Source: Brevibacillus choshinensis
GTDB taxonomy: Bacteria > Bacillota > Bacilli > Brevibacillales > Brevibacillaceae
Reading direction: 5' to 3'
NCBI RefSeq assembly: GCF_016811915.1
Contig: NZ_CP069127.1
Coordinates: forward strand, 3,261,001-3,325,000
DNA: 64,000 nucleotides
The first letter of the stretch is position 1; the number at the start of each line of letters is the position of its first letter. The translations under genes and the position numbers were made by a program. Of this stretch, positions 36,701-43,845 are shown one piece after another. The notes below the pieces were generated by a model. The model was not told the origin of the DNA. It worked only from the letters and a program-made list of their open reading frames with translations, and ran no database searches.

Positions 36701-37059
36701 GGAGTCATACCAGTGTCGATGAGAGCTACTTTTACTCCTCGACCAGTAAATCCTGCTTGCCAGAAATTGTAGACAGAAGACATCAGATGACCATTCGTCT
36801 CAACCTCTGTTGCCGATGGGTCCTTTGCTTCAACATCTTGGTCGATGTATTCGACTAACTCATGGTTCAACAAGTCGTCAACCAGTTCGTCATCAATTTG
36901 AACTGCGACAAGATGTCCGTTTCTGAACTTCTTGAAAACTTTGCCGCCAAACTGCTTCACAATTTTGCGCTGTTCTTTCTCGTCAACACCTTGCTTAAAT
37001 CCAACAAGATACTGATTCTTAATGCGATGTTTTGAATTCTTGTTGTTTACTTTCCTCAT
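33739..37059 (-). CDS. Subtilisin-like (S8) protease with PPC and FN3 domains
   Basis: 1106 residues. Residues 15-80 form an I9-type inhibitor propeptide (YLVGFKQGVDEKEQRKIVKQ). The S8 catalytic domain (about 90-370) has all three active-site motifs: Asp in VALIDTGMTPHPD, His in GHGTKSAGVIAA and Ser in GTSCATPYTTGMMALI. Then follow a beta-sandwich (CBM-like), a PPC domain with TYTFDTDASFDMKMELLNSA, another sandwich, two FN3 domains (AYSLSYSAGSG/YDVYKDGSFY type and YDIYRSGSLISGG) and a final sandwich. There is no signal peptide, which is unusual for a subtilase and implies release by cell lysis or attachment to the virion. Own promoter at 37079-37108. Cargo or virion enzyme; substrate unknown. 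Confidence 0.88.
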   Translation of the reverse strand: MRKVNNKNSKHRIKNQYLVGFKQGVDEKEQRKIVKQFGGKVFKKFRNGHLVAVQIDDELVDDLLNHELVEYIDQDVEAKDPSATEVETNGHLMSSVYNFWQAGFTGRGVKVALIDTGMTPHPDLPTPLSTWDVVNDTTFAEDVNPTTSGHGTKSAGVIAARRNGTGVVGVAYECDIHIINCYFQKDGDTSSAYTSIAYTVDALEYAATLDVDVVLCNVQLSSGSSDLQAACDALEAKGIPILAAAGNYPDESGDTSIDTVRYPGHYEKVVAVGAASRSTNAPFVTRASYSGTGAYLDIMGWTGQAATSKSGGITESYTGTSCATPYTTGMMALIKQAYPTLSAQGLRDKLYAGVNRFGTQNEYGRGLANLSIDILPSGSALSYPLLSANTTEDFSDSNFNFNITGDFVLGTDGANSVLRTPPLTALGSGTSRFTFQLPSNAVNPTIEMVTRADCRWTDVMLVTVNGMPLLYQSDIDTGYVTHSMNLVAGKKYLVELHWDKGNSSAGQNAVYIDRITVNVNGTGGGGGGQAGESMTNPIILSGSSASVNIATGGQIVYFKYVPATDGTYTFDTDASFDMKMELLNSAGGNLYTDDDSDGNLQPRISYPLIGGNTYFLKCYAYSTSSTGSFTLNVTAPSAGSKITEDFEDTSFNIPFTGDWVRVTTSPYAGSYCYRNADISHSGTSQTTFNVNAPSGGTLEFYYRTDSETGWDKLTVTAGANTVLDGVSGISGVWTKITYTLPAGTTLVTFKYAKDGSVDGGTDSVYIDNVSVSGSGVTVSAGSGGGSVPSAPSLSYSAGSGQVTLSISGATGATSYDVYKDGSFYTNTTSTSPVISGLTNGVQYSFYVIAKNSYGNSPASNTVYATPTSGGSAPSTPSLTVGSATTSSLTLTYSASGATSYDIYRSGSLISGGRTSTSFTDSGLSANTTYSYYVIARNSYGSATSSTRTGTTLSSGGGGVTPTTIIEDFEDTNYNFTFTGVWSRTSGISGATGSGSFASPTTLSTEIGTSKNMEFTVNVPTGATTATLRFDALVGFDSTATPISYLKVYINNVLKLTLNANNGNWYMNQQITLGTGAQTIRFESWRNNSNSNYTRRSYIDQLMVSWS

Positions 37060-37078
37060 TCAATCCTCTCCTTTAAAA

Positions 37079-37108
37079 TTTATATTTTTACTCCTGAATA
37101 GGTCACAA
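37079..37108 (-). promoter_or_regulatory. Sigma-A-type promoter of the S8 protease gene
   Basis: TTGTGA, 18-base spacer, TATAAA on the minus strand, ending 20 bases before the start codon and just after the ArpU gene terminator. AAAGGAGAGG follows as ribosome site. Confidence 0.65.
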
Positions 37109-37111
37109 ATA

Positions 37112-37138
37112 GAAAAGCCACCCGGCTGCCCGAGTGGC
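37112..37138 (-). terminator. Terminator of the ArpU-like gene
   Basis: GCCACTCGG/CCGGGTGGC stem with GCAG loop, followed by TTTTC on the minus strand. Confidence 0.8.
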
Positions 37139-37225
37139 TCGTTTCCTATTCACTTGACCCCATTTTAACTCTGGAACCTTTTCTATCGCTGAAATCATCT
37201 AAACTGTACCGTTTCGTCTACACTG

Positions 37226-37873
37226 TCAACCTTCTGTAATTTCATCTCCATACATGAACAAAGCCATCTTCATAATAACGGTTCGCTTAATATTATAATA
37301 CTTCTGCCGACTAACCCCGATCTGCTTAGCAATTACCACATTGCGCTCTCCATCCAGCAGAGCTTCGATGACAACACGCTCTTTTTTATCCGTTATAGAA
37401 TCAGCTGCCCGGTGAATTCGATCAACAGATGCTTGTAAGTTAGCTAAACGTTTCCATTTTCGTTCGCGTTGCGCAACTTCTGCATGGGTTCGATTACTAA
37501 CTATTCCTTTGCCCCTGGGTTGTCCAAACTCAGCTCCGTAAAGACTCACTGTTCCTGAACCAATTTCGTTCATGTAGTTTTGTATCCGTTTGATTTCTAC
37601 CATCATGTATCGGTAATCTTTTATGTCTTCCTCTGTACGTTGGAGGATTTCGAATGCTGGTTCCAAATCTGTAAATCCAGCAGATGATTGATCTGACTCC
37701 TCTAGTTCGCGATTATTATCACAATACTTTTCCCACTCTGGGCATGTCTCAACTTTTCCAACATGGAGATCATGTACGCGACAAACACTCTTTTTTCCCC
37801 AACTTGTGGCCGGACAATGACTGCAGACTTCCTCGATCAATATGTCTCTTTTTGTCGATATTTGTGTGCTCAC
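37226..37873 (-). CDS. ArpU/sigma-like late transcription regulator
   Basis: A 215-residue protein. The C-terminal 60 residues (SITDKKERVVIEALLDGERN, VVIAKQIGVSRQKYYNIKRT) form the region-4-like helix-turn-helix of ArpU-family phage late regulators, and the N-terminal part has four Cys/His residues (HCPATSWGKKSVCRVHDLHV, ETCPEWEKYC) that may bind zinc. GTG (MSTQISTKRD) follows GGAGG by 7 bases; the longer ATG frame has no site. It probably turns on the late genes. It ends with its own terminator. Confidence 0.8.
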   Translation of the reverse strand: MSTQISTKRDILIEEVCSHCPATSWGKKSVCRVHDLHVGKVETCPEWEKYCDNNRELEESDQSSAGFTDLEPAFEILQRTEEDIKDYRYMMVEIKRIQNYMNEIGSGTVSLYGAEFGQPRGKGIVSNRTHAEVAQRERKWKRLANLQASVDRIHRAADSITDKKERVVIEALLDGERNVVIAKQIGVSRQKYYNIKRTVIMKMALFMYGDEITEG

Positions 37874-37902
37874 CAATAATCCTCCTTTTGGATAGCCCAT
37901 GT

Positions 37903-37958
37903 TATAATGTATATGCGAACATACATTCGGGGTTCTCCTTATTGGAGGACTCTTTTTT
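37903..37958 (+). ncRNA. Short plus-strand transcript with LexA-like site and terminator
   Basis: TATAAT at 37903-37908, then a CGAAC-ATAC-ATTCG operator-like palindrome (37916-37929), and a 7-bp hairpin with TTTTTT (37932-37958). A transcript of about 40-45 bases would run away from the ArpU gene. No good -35 box is present. Confidence 0.5.
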
Positions 37959-37971
37959 CTTTAATATAAAG

Positions 37972-37998
37972 AAAAAAGCACCATAAGGTGCTTTTTTC
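37972..37998 (-). terminator. Terminator of the metallopeptidase gene
   Basis: GCACC/GGTGC stem with a T run on the minus strand, 8 bases past the stop. Confidence 0.85.
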
Positions 37999-38005
37999 GA
38001 AGAGA

Positions 38006-39871
38006 TTAGTAATAGATTGTATTTTGATTCAAACAAACTATATAGCTTGGACTATATGAACTAGCTATCCAACCCTTCCAAAATTCATTGAAGGTCGCTG
38101 GCTTTTTCGTGGTAAGCACTCTAATAATATCTAAATAAGAGGTACTCATTGTATCTAATCCATCATTAGTCGTATCTATCATATCCCAAAGAGCACCTGC
38201 AACCCTTCCCTCTACCATATCACCTTGGTCCCACGTTGATGTATTTTCATAATCTACAGATTTTCCATTCGCCCATGTATATCTTGAACTATCATTAACT
38301 GCTAAAGCTACAAAATCTGCCCAACCTTCAGTCCACGCACATCCCAAATCTTTTGAACTTATATTATGATAGTGAGGACTTGGACAATTTTTTTGAGGCA
38401 TACCCATTATATTATCCATGTAAGCATGTCCAATTTCGTGCACAGGTGTAAATTTTGACAAAGGAGCATTGGAATCAAGAAAAATAACATCTTCATATGG
38501 GAGATAGTAATTTCCTGGGTTACTAGCTTCCTTCCAAACAATCTGAACTGCCCCTGGATCTTTTACAGAAATAAATTTGTCACGTGTTCTATAAATATCA
38601 TCAAAAAGCCATACAGCAGAAAGCGCAGCATTATTCGAAGCAATAATAGTAGTTCCAATATTCCCCCCGTTAGGGTAATCAACTTTGTTAATCGCAGTGG
38701 ATAAGAATTTATAAGTGTCACCACTATTAGAAGTAGTTACGACCGATCCTAAAGCGGGACTTACTGTTGAGAATTGAACTCGAAACTGGTTATAGTTCTT
38801 GTAACTAACATCGAATGTATGTGACCATGCTCCATTAGAATCCGTAGTTACTGTTTTAAAGTTGTACCAAGTATCGCCGGATAATTTATATTGCAGTGTT
38901 GCTTCTGCAAATCGCAGTGGTTTTAAATTATTGTCTCTGTCATAAAATTTAACATTACCTGATAAAGTAATATTTGTAGCAAGCAAATTTATATTTTGCT
39001 TGAGCTTGTCTTCTCGAATCTGCTCATCCTCTTGCTTCTGCTCGTCTTCTTGCTTCAACTCGTCTTCTTGCTTCAACTCGTCCTCTTGCTTCAACTTGTC
39101 CTCTTGCTTCAACTTGTCCTCTTGCTTCAACTCGTCCTCTTGCTTCAACTCGTCCTCTTGCTTCAACTTGTCCTCTTGCTTCAACTCGTCCTCTTGCTTC
39201 AACTCGTCCTCTTGCTTCAACTCGTCCTCTTGCTTCACCTCGTCCTCTTGCTTCAACTCGTCCTCTTGCTTCACCTCGTCCTCTTGCTTCAACTCGTCCT
39301 CTTGCTTCACCTCGTCCTCTTGCTTCAACTCGTCTTCTTGTACTTGTATATCTTCTCTTGCTATTCCAATTGGAGCATCCGTTTCCCATCCTTCAATAAC
39401 TGCTCCCTTTTTTACCGTAAAATAAACATCTTCACGAGCACCCCAAGTCTCATCTTCACTAATCTCCGAAGTTGCTTGCAAAGCTAATTTGTACTGACCC
39501 ACTTCGAGTGAATCAAAAGAAAGATGCAACTTTTTTTCTTCTTTAATTTGCTCACGGAAGACTTTTTCCTTTGCAATCGTATCAACAGTGCTATCACTAT
39601 TAAATTTGGATAAAACGTAGGTAAATTCGACCTTCTCAGAAGTCACTTGTTCAAGCTTTACCTTTACGTCCAGCTCGATAATTCCTTTTTTGTTCTTTAG
39701 TTTCTTTCTTTCAAAATTCGTGGTAATAGACAATTCATTAGGCTCATCACTGGAATGTACCATTTCAATTGCTTTTGTTTTTTGATTGCTCGTCTTGTCA
39801 AAGGCTTCAATTGATGTAAATGGTGTAAGTGCTAGTAGAAGTGCTAAACAACCTGTTACATACTTCTTCAT
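38006..39871 (-). CDS. Secreted zinc metallopeptidase with KQEDEL tandem repeat
   Basis: 621 residues starting MKKYVTGCLALLLALTPF, a signal peptide. ATG is taken after GGGAGGGTATC rather than the ATG 7 codons upstream. Residues 30-170 form a beta-rich domain (LDVKVKLEQVTSEKVEFTY). Then about 19 copies of a six-residue unit (KQEDEL, KQEDEV or KQEDKL) form a strongly charged stalk of about 115 residues. An Ig/transthyretin-like domain follows (LSGNVKFYDRDNNLKPLRF). The C-terminal 230 residues hold PVHEIGHAYMD, then TEGWADFVALAV, the HExxH and ExxxD pattern of gluzincin peptidases, and VEGRVAGALWDMID. It probably cuts proteins outside the cell; the target is not known. It is behind a 32-bp palindrome and a shared upstream element. 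Confidence 0.82.
   Translation of the reverse strand: MKKYVTGCLALLLALTPFTSIEAFDKTSNQKTKAIEMVHSSDEPNELSITTNFERKKLKNKKGIIELDVKVKLEQVTSEKVEFTYVLSKFNSDSTVDTIAKEKVFREQIKEEKKLHLSFDSLEVGQYKLALQATSEISEDETWGAREDVYFTVKKGAVIEGWETDAPIGIAREDIQVQEDELKQEDEVKQEDELKQEDEVKQEDELKQEDEVKQEDELKQEDELKQEDELKQEDKLKQEDELKQEDELKQEDKLKQEDKLKQEDELKQEDELKQEDEQKQEDEQIREDKLKQNINLLATNITLSGNVKFYDRDNNLKPLRFAEATLQYKLSGDTWYNFKTVTTDSNGAWSHTFDVSYKNYNQFRVQFSTVSPALGSVVTTSNSGDTYKFLSTAINKVDYPNGGNIGTTIIASNNAALSAVWLFDDIYRTRDKFISVKDPGAVQIVWKEASNPGNYYLPYEDVIFLDSNAPLSKFTPVHEIGHAYMDNIMGMPQKNCPSPHYHNISSKDLGCAWTEGWADFVALAVNDSSRYTWANGKSVDYENTSTWDQGDMVEGRVAGALWDMIDTTNDGLDTMSTSYLDIIRVLTTKKPATFNEFWKGWIASSYSPSYIVCLNQNTIYY
39000..39345 (-). repeat. 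18-bp tandem repeat encoding KQEDEL units
   Basis: About 19 direct copies of an 18-base unit (plus strand CTTCAACTCGTCCTCTTG and variants). It is in frame in the metallopeptidase gene and has few changes among copies, mostly E/K and L/V switches, which points to recent expansion by slippage or recombination. Confidence 0.95.
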
Positions 39872-39897
39872 GATACCCTCCCGTTTTTTCATAATTT

Positions 39898-39929
39898 TAC
39901 ATTTATGTACATTAATGTATATAAATTTA
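39898..39929. promoter_or_regulatory. 32-bp imperfect palindrome upstream of metallopeptidase
   Basis: Two 16-base arms centred on ACATTAATGT match at 14 of 16 positions. It lies 27 bases before the metallopeptidase start. It may be an operator or a leader hairpin. Confidence 0.55.
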
Positions 39930-40234
39930 CATTGTTCCCCAAAATTTGTAAATACATATTCGTAATTTTTACCAGAATTCTTTTATTACAAAATTGTATT
40001 ACTCACTTATAGAGGGCTTTCGTATGACAAAAATCAGCTATTTTTAGCTTAGCCACATCTAAATATTCCGTTAACCATCAGCACGCAGTCGAAACTTTTC
40101 TTAGAAACCTAGATACGCAATAATCAGATGAATGAGCATGTACGAACCAACCCTATCTTCAATGCCCCGATCGTTAATCATGGCAAATTCCTCATAATAT
40201 CAGATCCCATAAAGAGCATCCATGCTAGCCCTAC
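39930..40234. other. Intergenic region with cargo upstream element
   Basis: No gene is supported. It holds the copy of the shared upstream element at 40004-40032 and otherwise nothing I can identify. Confidence 0.6.
40004..40032 (-). repeat. Cargo-gene upstream element, copy B
   Basis: 29 bases shared with 33461-33489 (two differences), containing TTGTCATACGAAAGCCC and a CTATAAG box on the minus strand. It lies 150 bases before the metallopeptidase start. Confidence 0.6.
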
Positions 40235-40272
40235 AAAAAAACAGCCTCATCCGATTAGGAAAGAGGCTGTTC
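40235..40272 (-). terminator. Terminator after the Big2-repeat gene
   Basis: ACAGCCTC/GAGGCTGT stem followed by TTTTTTT on the minus strand, about 105 bases past the stop. Confidence 0.85.
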
Positions 40273-40377
40273 ATAACGTGTTCCACTATTTTTCCTTTAC
40301 TTGAGATTTCATAATCTATGAATCTTATTCAATCCGATTATTTGTACCTAGCACAATATAGGAGACTCAACTCCTTA

Positions 40378-41694
40378 TTAGTTAACGGTAACCTTAATCT
40401 CTACTTCTTCTCCCCCGTACTTAGCAGTAATAATTGCTGTTCCTTTTGATTTGGCCCTGATAACTCCATCTGTTACCGTTGCTACCGAAGATTTAGAAGT
40501 GCTCCATTTTGCTTTTGATCCCGAAAGATTCTTATCGTTATAATTTAATGTAATAGTCTTAGATTTACCCTTGCTAATTGATGTATTAGTTACATTAGCT
40601 TTTAGAATAATCTTAGACACATTAACATTAATTTGCACTTCTTTGTCCGCATACTTAGCAGTAATAATTGCCGTTCCTCTTGATTTGGCCTTGATAACTC
40701 CATCTGTTACTGTCACTACTGAAGATTTTGATGTACTCCATTTTGCTTTCGAACCCGATAGGGTTTTCTCGTCATAGGTTAAACTAATTTTTTGCGTATC
40801 ACCAACATATACAGAAACATTTTTAGTGTTGGCCTTTAAGAGGTTCACATCAATAACAGTTACGTCGATTCTTACTTCCTTACCCGCGTACTTTGCACTA
40901 ATAGTTGCTGTTCCTTTTCCTTTTGCTTTAATTACTCCATCTGTAACTGTAGCTACTGAAGTTTTAGTAGTACTCCATGTTGCTTTTGATGCTAACATCG
41001 CTTTATCATCATATGTTAATAAAATTTCCTTTGTTTCCCCTACATTTATAGATGTTTTACTAATATTCGCTTTCAATTCCGAATCTGTAACTGTTACATT
41101 GATTTTAACTTCCTTACCGCCATATTTTGCTGATACAGTGGCAACTCCTTTTCCTCTAGCCTTAAGTTCTCCGTCACTTATGGTAACTACTGACGAATTG
41201 CTCGTATCCCATTTTGCTTTTGATGGTGGAAGAGTCTCACTGTCGTATGTTAGGCCAATTGTTGTAGACTTACCATTACTTAATGTTAATTTACTGAAAT
41301 TTGCTTTCAAACTTGGATCATAAACAGTAACTTCTATACTAACTTCATGGTTATCGTACACTGCTGTAATTGTTGCATTTCCTTCCCCTATAGCGCTAAT
41401 ATTTCCATTTGTTACAGTAGCGACTGATGGTGTAGAGGAACTCCATTTTGCTGCAGATCCTATTAATATTGCATTTCCGTAGGTTAGTCCAACCGTCTTT
41501 GAACTGCCTTTATTAATCATTAATTTACTGTAGTTTGCCTCAATCAAACTATTGTCTACTAAATTGTTTATTTGTGATGTTACAATTCCCTCGTTACCAG
41601 AGAGTTGTTCGGCATTTGCTTTTACTGCAAATCCTTCATACCCAAGAAAAAACAAAGTGATTACTGAGAAAAGAAAAACAAATCGCTTCTTCAT
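40378..41694 (-). CDS. Secreted Big2 (Ig-like) repeat protein
   Basis: 438 residues with a signal peptide (MKKRFVFLFSVITLFFLGYE). It holds five tandem bacterial Ig-like group 2 repeats of about 75 residues, each with the pattern LKANxSK, IxLTYDxxxLxxSKAKW, VATVTDGVIKAKGKGTATIS and a closing xKYGGKEVxIxVTV. There is no anchor motif. Such domains bind surfaces or other proteins. The gene lies between the metallopeptidase and a sigma-like factor and has its own terminator. AGGAGG lies 10 bases before ATG. It is probably lysogenic cargo. Confidence 0.85.
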   Translation of the reverse strand: MKKRFVFLFSVITLFFLGYEGFAVKANAEQLSGNEGIVTSQINNLVDNSLIEANYSKLMINKGSSKTVGLTYGNAILIGSAAKWSSSTPSVATVTNGNISAIGEGNATITAVYDNHEVSIEVTVYDPSLKANFSKLTLSNGKSTTIGLTYDSETLPPSKAKWDTSNSSVVTISDGELKARGKGVATVSAKYGGKEVKINVTVTDSELKANISKTSINVGETKEILLTYDDKAMLASKATWSTTKTSVATVTDGVIKAKGKGTATISAKYAGKEVRIDVTVIDVNLLKANTKNVSVYVGDTQKISLTYDEKTLSGSKAKWSTSKSSVVTVTDGVIKAKSRGTAIITAKYADKEVQINVNVSKIILKANVTNTSISKGKSKTITLNYNDKNLSGSKAKWSTSKSSVATVTDGVIRAKSKGTAIITAKYGGEEVEIKVTVN

Positions 41695-41834
41695 TTCAAT
41701 TAGCCTCCTATTTGCTTATCTAAATATATGAGACGTTGGGATCTGTAAAATGTTTCTAACTGGGGCTAAGAAATATTTTAGGAAAGTAAGTAAATTTGTT
41801 CATTTATATTAAATTACCCAGACATTAAGGGGCA

Positions 41835-41844
41835 CGTATGACAA
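41835..41844 (-). promoter_or_regulatory. TTGTCATACG element, copy C
   Basis: The same 10-mer as in copies A and B, 141 bases before the Big2 gene start, followed by a less similar GCCCCTTAATG. Confidence 0.45.
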
Positions 41845-41855
41845 GAATGGCCTCT

Positions 41856-42359
41856 TCAAGCAAGGAAGAGGCTAGACGTTACACGTTCTGAAATTTTGAC
41901 TTGTGCCCGATTGACGTACGTCTGCACGCTACTCTTCGTGAGGTTTAATAAATCAGCTGATTGCTCTAACGAAAAGCATTGGCCGTGTACCATCACGTAA
42001 CAATCACGCTCTCTCTCCGTTAAACAACATAACGCATCCTCAATCTGCTCGAGCTGCCATTCACTTAAATTAACTGGACTACCGGCCTTCCCTCTCTCCG
42101 CAAATGCCTGCATCCGGAGAGGATCCATGAGTTTCTCCCTCTGGTATGCAGCTCGCCGTTCGATTCCACGCTTATTTCCTGGTCGTCTCCCGGTCTCAAG
42201 CCACTCAATGACCCATTCTACCTCCCCGCGCATCTCACTGATTAGTTGACGTTCAGTCATTGCCGCCTCGTTTCCCTTCGCTGCCTCCTCTCTACGCACG
42301 TCGTAGGCGGCGTTCAATCCTCTTCTTGTCTCTTTGTAACTTTTCAATAAATCCTGCAT
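41856..42359 (-). CDS. Sigma-factor-like regulator (XpF-like)
   Basis: A 167-residue protein with a sigma-70 region 4-type helix-turn-helix near the C-terminus: LCCLTERERDCYVMVHGQCF, then SLEQSADLLNLTKSSVQTYV, NRAQVKISERV. The N-terminal part is helical (MQDLLKSYKETRRGLN, then ERRAAYQREKLMDPLRMQAF). This is like PBSX XpF and other phage late sigma-like proteins. GGGGGAGGGGGTC precedes the ATG. It is likely to control phage genes. Confidence 0.82.
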   Translation of the reverse strand: MQDLLKSYKETRRGLNAAYDVRREEAAKGNEAAMTERQLISEMRGEVEWVIEWLETGRRPGNKRGIERRAAYQREKLMDPLRMQAFAERGKAGSPVNLSEWQLEQIEDALCCLTERERDCYVMVHGQCFSLEQSADLLNLTKSSVQTYVNRAQVKISERVTSSLFLA

Positions 42360-42380
42360 TAGACCCCCTCCCCCGCGCGT

Positions 42381-42593
42381 TTATTTACACCTATTTCCCT
42401 TGTCCTTCAGAAACTGCCTTGGACCCGTATCCCCCATTAATCGTCTCAGTTGATCTAACCTCATAACTTCGGCCGGTTTATTCGGCAGCGACTTGCGCCG
42501 GCGCTCCTTTGCCCGTTCCAAGTGCTCAGCGAAGCTAATTGGCTCATTCTTTTTCTGTTTCTTGAACTTCAATAAGTCACGAACCTTTGCCAT
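42381..42593 (-). CDS. Small basic phage protein
   Basis: A 70-residue highly basic protein (MAKVRDLLKFKKQKKNEPIS, then EHLERAKERRRKSLPNKPAE) beginning after GAAAGGAGGAC. It has no recognisable domain. It lies 21 bases upstream of the sigma-like gene, probably in one operon. Confidence 0.65.
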   Translation of the reverse strand: MAKVRDLLKFKKQKKNEPISFAEHLERAKERRRKSLPNKPAEVMRLDQLRRLMGDTGPRQFLKDKGNRCK

Positions 42594-42616
42594 GGTTTGT
42601 CCTCCTTTCAGGCAAA

Positions 42617-42664
42617 ATAAAAAGGACGCCAGAACACACCAATAGTAGGTGTGAATCTGACGCC
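42617..42664 (-). terminator. Terminator of the XtrA/membrane protein operon
   Basis: A long stem (GGCGTCAGATTCACACC with GGTGTGTTCTGGCGTCC on the minus strand) followed by TTTTTATTTT, just past the stop at 42686. Confidence 0.9.
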
Positions 42665-42685
42665 CTCCCGTATTTCGGTATCAGG

Positions 42686-42889
42686 CTACTTTTTATTTTT
42701 AGATCTCCGATAAACTACGACATAAAAAGTAATGAACGACAAAGATCCAATAAATTGTGGAAGGTACACAAACCACTGGTATGTCATTAATGGAGTGCTT
42801 GATTGATTCGCGTAGTAAAAGCCTATCACGGTAAAGATAAGCATCAAACTAGCTGCCGTAATGCCGATCCCAAATCTTTGTTTGGTCAT
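42686..42889 (-). CDS. Small two-pass membrane protein
   Basis: 67 residues with two hydrophobic segments (GITAASLMLIFTVIGFYYAN and FIGSLSFITFYVVVY) and a basic C-terminus (RRSKNKK). It starts on the last base of the XtrA-like gene, so it is in that operon. Function is unknown. Confidence 0.7.
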   Translation of the reverse strand: MTKQRFGIGITAASLMLIFTVIGFYYANQSSTPLMTYQWFVYLPQFIGSLSFITFYVVVYRRSKNKK

Positions 42890-43095
42890 TAAAACAACTC
42901 ACTCTCACGATAATCAACCTTGGAAATCTTTCCCTGACTTGATTTTACCACGGTCTCACCATGCTCTACCAGAGGGATAATCTTTGCTTTTCCTTGCTTC
43001 GGATCCAGTAGGATCATGCTCAGATCTTTTCCAACTGGGACAGTAATTGTCATCGTTTTAATATCTATCTTTACTTCCTTAGCTCGTGTGCTCAT
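42889..43095 (-). CDS. xtrA: XtrA-like phage protein
   Basis: A 68-residue protein (MSTRAKEVKIDIKTMTITVP, then LLDPKQGKAKIIPLVEHGET) that resembles PBSX XtrA, a small early-late switch protein of unknown function. The ATG at 43095 lies 6 bases after GGGGGA; the longer frame starting at 43146 runs back through the divergent promoter and is unlikely. Confidence 0.68.
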   Translation of the reverse strand: MSTRAKEVKIDIKTMTITVPVGKDLSMILLDPKQGKAKIIPLVEHGETVVKSSQGKISKVDYRESELF

Positions 43096-43123
43096 TTCGG
43101 TTCCCCCTATTCTTTGTCCGTTG

Positions 43124-43175
43124 TATAATGTGGTTATCACGAACATACATCTTGCTCCCGACTGGGGGCTATCTT
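43124..43175 (+). promoter_or_regulatory. Plus-strand -10 box, LexA half-site and leader hairpin
   Basis: TATAAT (43124-43129), then CGAACATACAT (43140-43150, one LexA half-site), then GCTCCC/GGGGGC hairpin with TATCTTTT. It precedes the 43190 gene and lies opposite the XtrA start. No good -35 is visible. Confidence 0.5.
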
Positions 43176-43189
43176 TTAAGGAGATTCAT

Positions 43190-43354
43190 ATGAACTTTTT
43201 TCAGTTACTTTTTGTCTCCTTTATAGTTGCTTTCATACTCTTACTTATGGGTTGGGTCTTTAAATATTGGGCTTATAAAGTGATTGGGCTCGCAATTCTT
43301 GCCTTCTGCTTTATCGTTCTAAGTTATTTATTTTGGTCTATTAGGCAGATTTAA
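43190..43354 (+). CDS. 54-residue two-pass membrane protein
   Basis: ATG at 43190 after AAGGAG encodes MNFFQLLFVSFIVAFILLLM followed by a short loop and a second hydrophobic span (VIGLAILAFCFIVLSYLFW). Small proteins like this are frequent in prophages and may act on membrane energy or superinfection. No family recognised. Confidence 0.65.
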   Translation: MNFFQLLFVSFIVAFILLLMGWVFKYWAYKVIGLAILAFCFIVLSYLFWSIRQI

Positions 43355-43526
43355 ATTCTGTGCAATCAACTTTTAACTGGTCGTTAGCCATTTAATATCA
43401 ATACATATGTTTCCTCAATCTATCCTTTTAATTTTGTGGTATCTTTACTATCGGTGACTGTCATCATATTAGATTGACACATTTATTAGGGTAGTACGTG
43501 AATAACTATAAATTGGCAGTCATCAT

Positions 43527-43558
43527 GACCATAGATCTAATCTATCTATGGTCTTTTT
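43527..43558 (+). terminator. Plus-strand hairpin with T run
   Basis: GACCATAG and CTATGGTC form an 8-bp stem followed by TTTTT. A TTGACA is present at 43474 but no well-placed -10 box, so the transcript it would end is not clear. Confidence 0.6.
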
Positions 43559-43567
43559 ATTTCCGAA

Positions 43568-43705
43568 CTTTTTGCAGCCATATCTGGGTATGCAAAAGGT
43601 CATAAGCCAGCTACCAGTTATAACATAAGCTCCAATCAAAACTACAAAAACGATTAAAATTATAACTACTGTCCAAATAAGAATTACAGCACCATTTACT
43701 CAACT
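43568..43705 (-). pseudogene. Decayed copy of small membrane peptide gene
   Basis: The minus strand reads KYSS, TGA, then VNGAVILIWTVVIILIVFVV and LIGAYVITGSW. The intact gene at 45630-45740 reads LYSAGVNGAVILIW, so an in-frame GGA has become TGA here. There is no start codon after the stop. This is a decayed paralogue. Confidence 0.6.
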
Positions 43706-43786
43706 TGAATACTTCTATTTACCTCTTAATGTCTAAATAACCATTTATATTTTTGTTAAATCAGCAACCCAACTGAGCCCAAACAC

Positions 43787-43835
43787 CTATACCAAAATAC
43801 CTATAAATGTTATAATTTGGATCAATTTGGTATAG
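43787..43835 (+). promoter_or_regulatory. Promoter with inverted repeat before the Spo0E-like gene
   Basis: TATAAT at 43811-43816 lies between the arms of an 11-base inverted repeat, CTATACCAAA (43787-43797) and ATTTGGTATAG (43825-43835). The arrangement suggests an operator at both sides of the promoter. Confidence 0.6.
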
Positions 43836-43845
43836 ATGGGGCCTG

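Noticed and set aside
39000..39345. Tandem repeat that could look like a CRISPR array
   Set aside because: The 18-bp units are contiguous without spacers and are in frame in the metallopeptidase gene.
38996..39487. Long plus-strand frames over the repeat
   Set aside because: They are low-complexity mirrors of the KQEDEL repeat, with no ribosome site and opposite to a clear gene.
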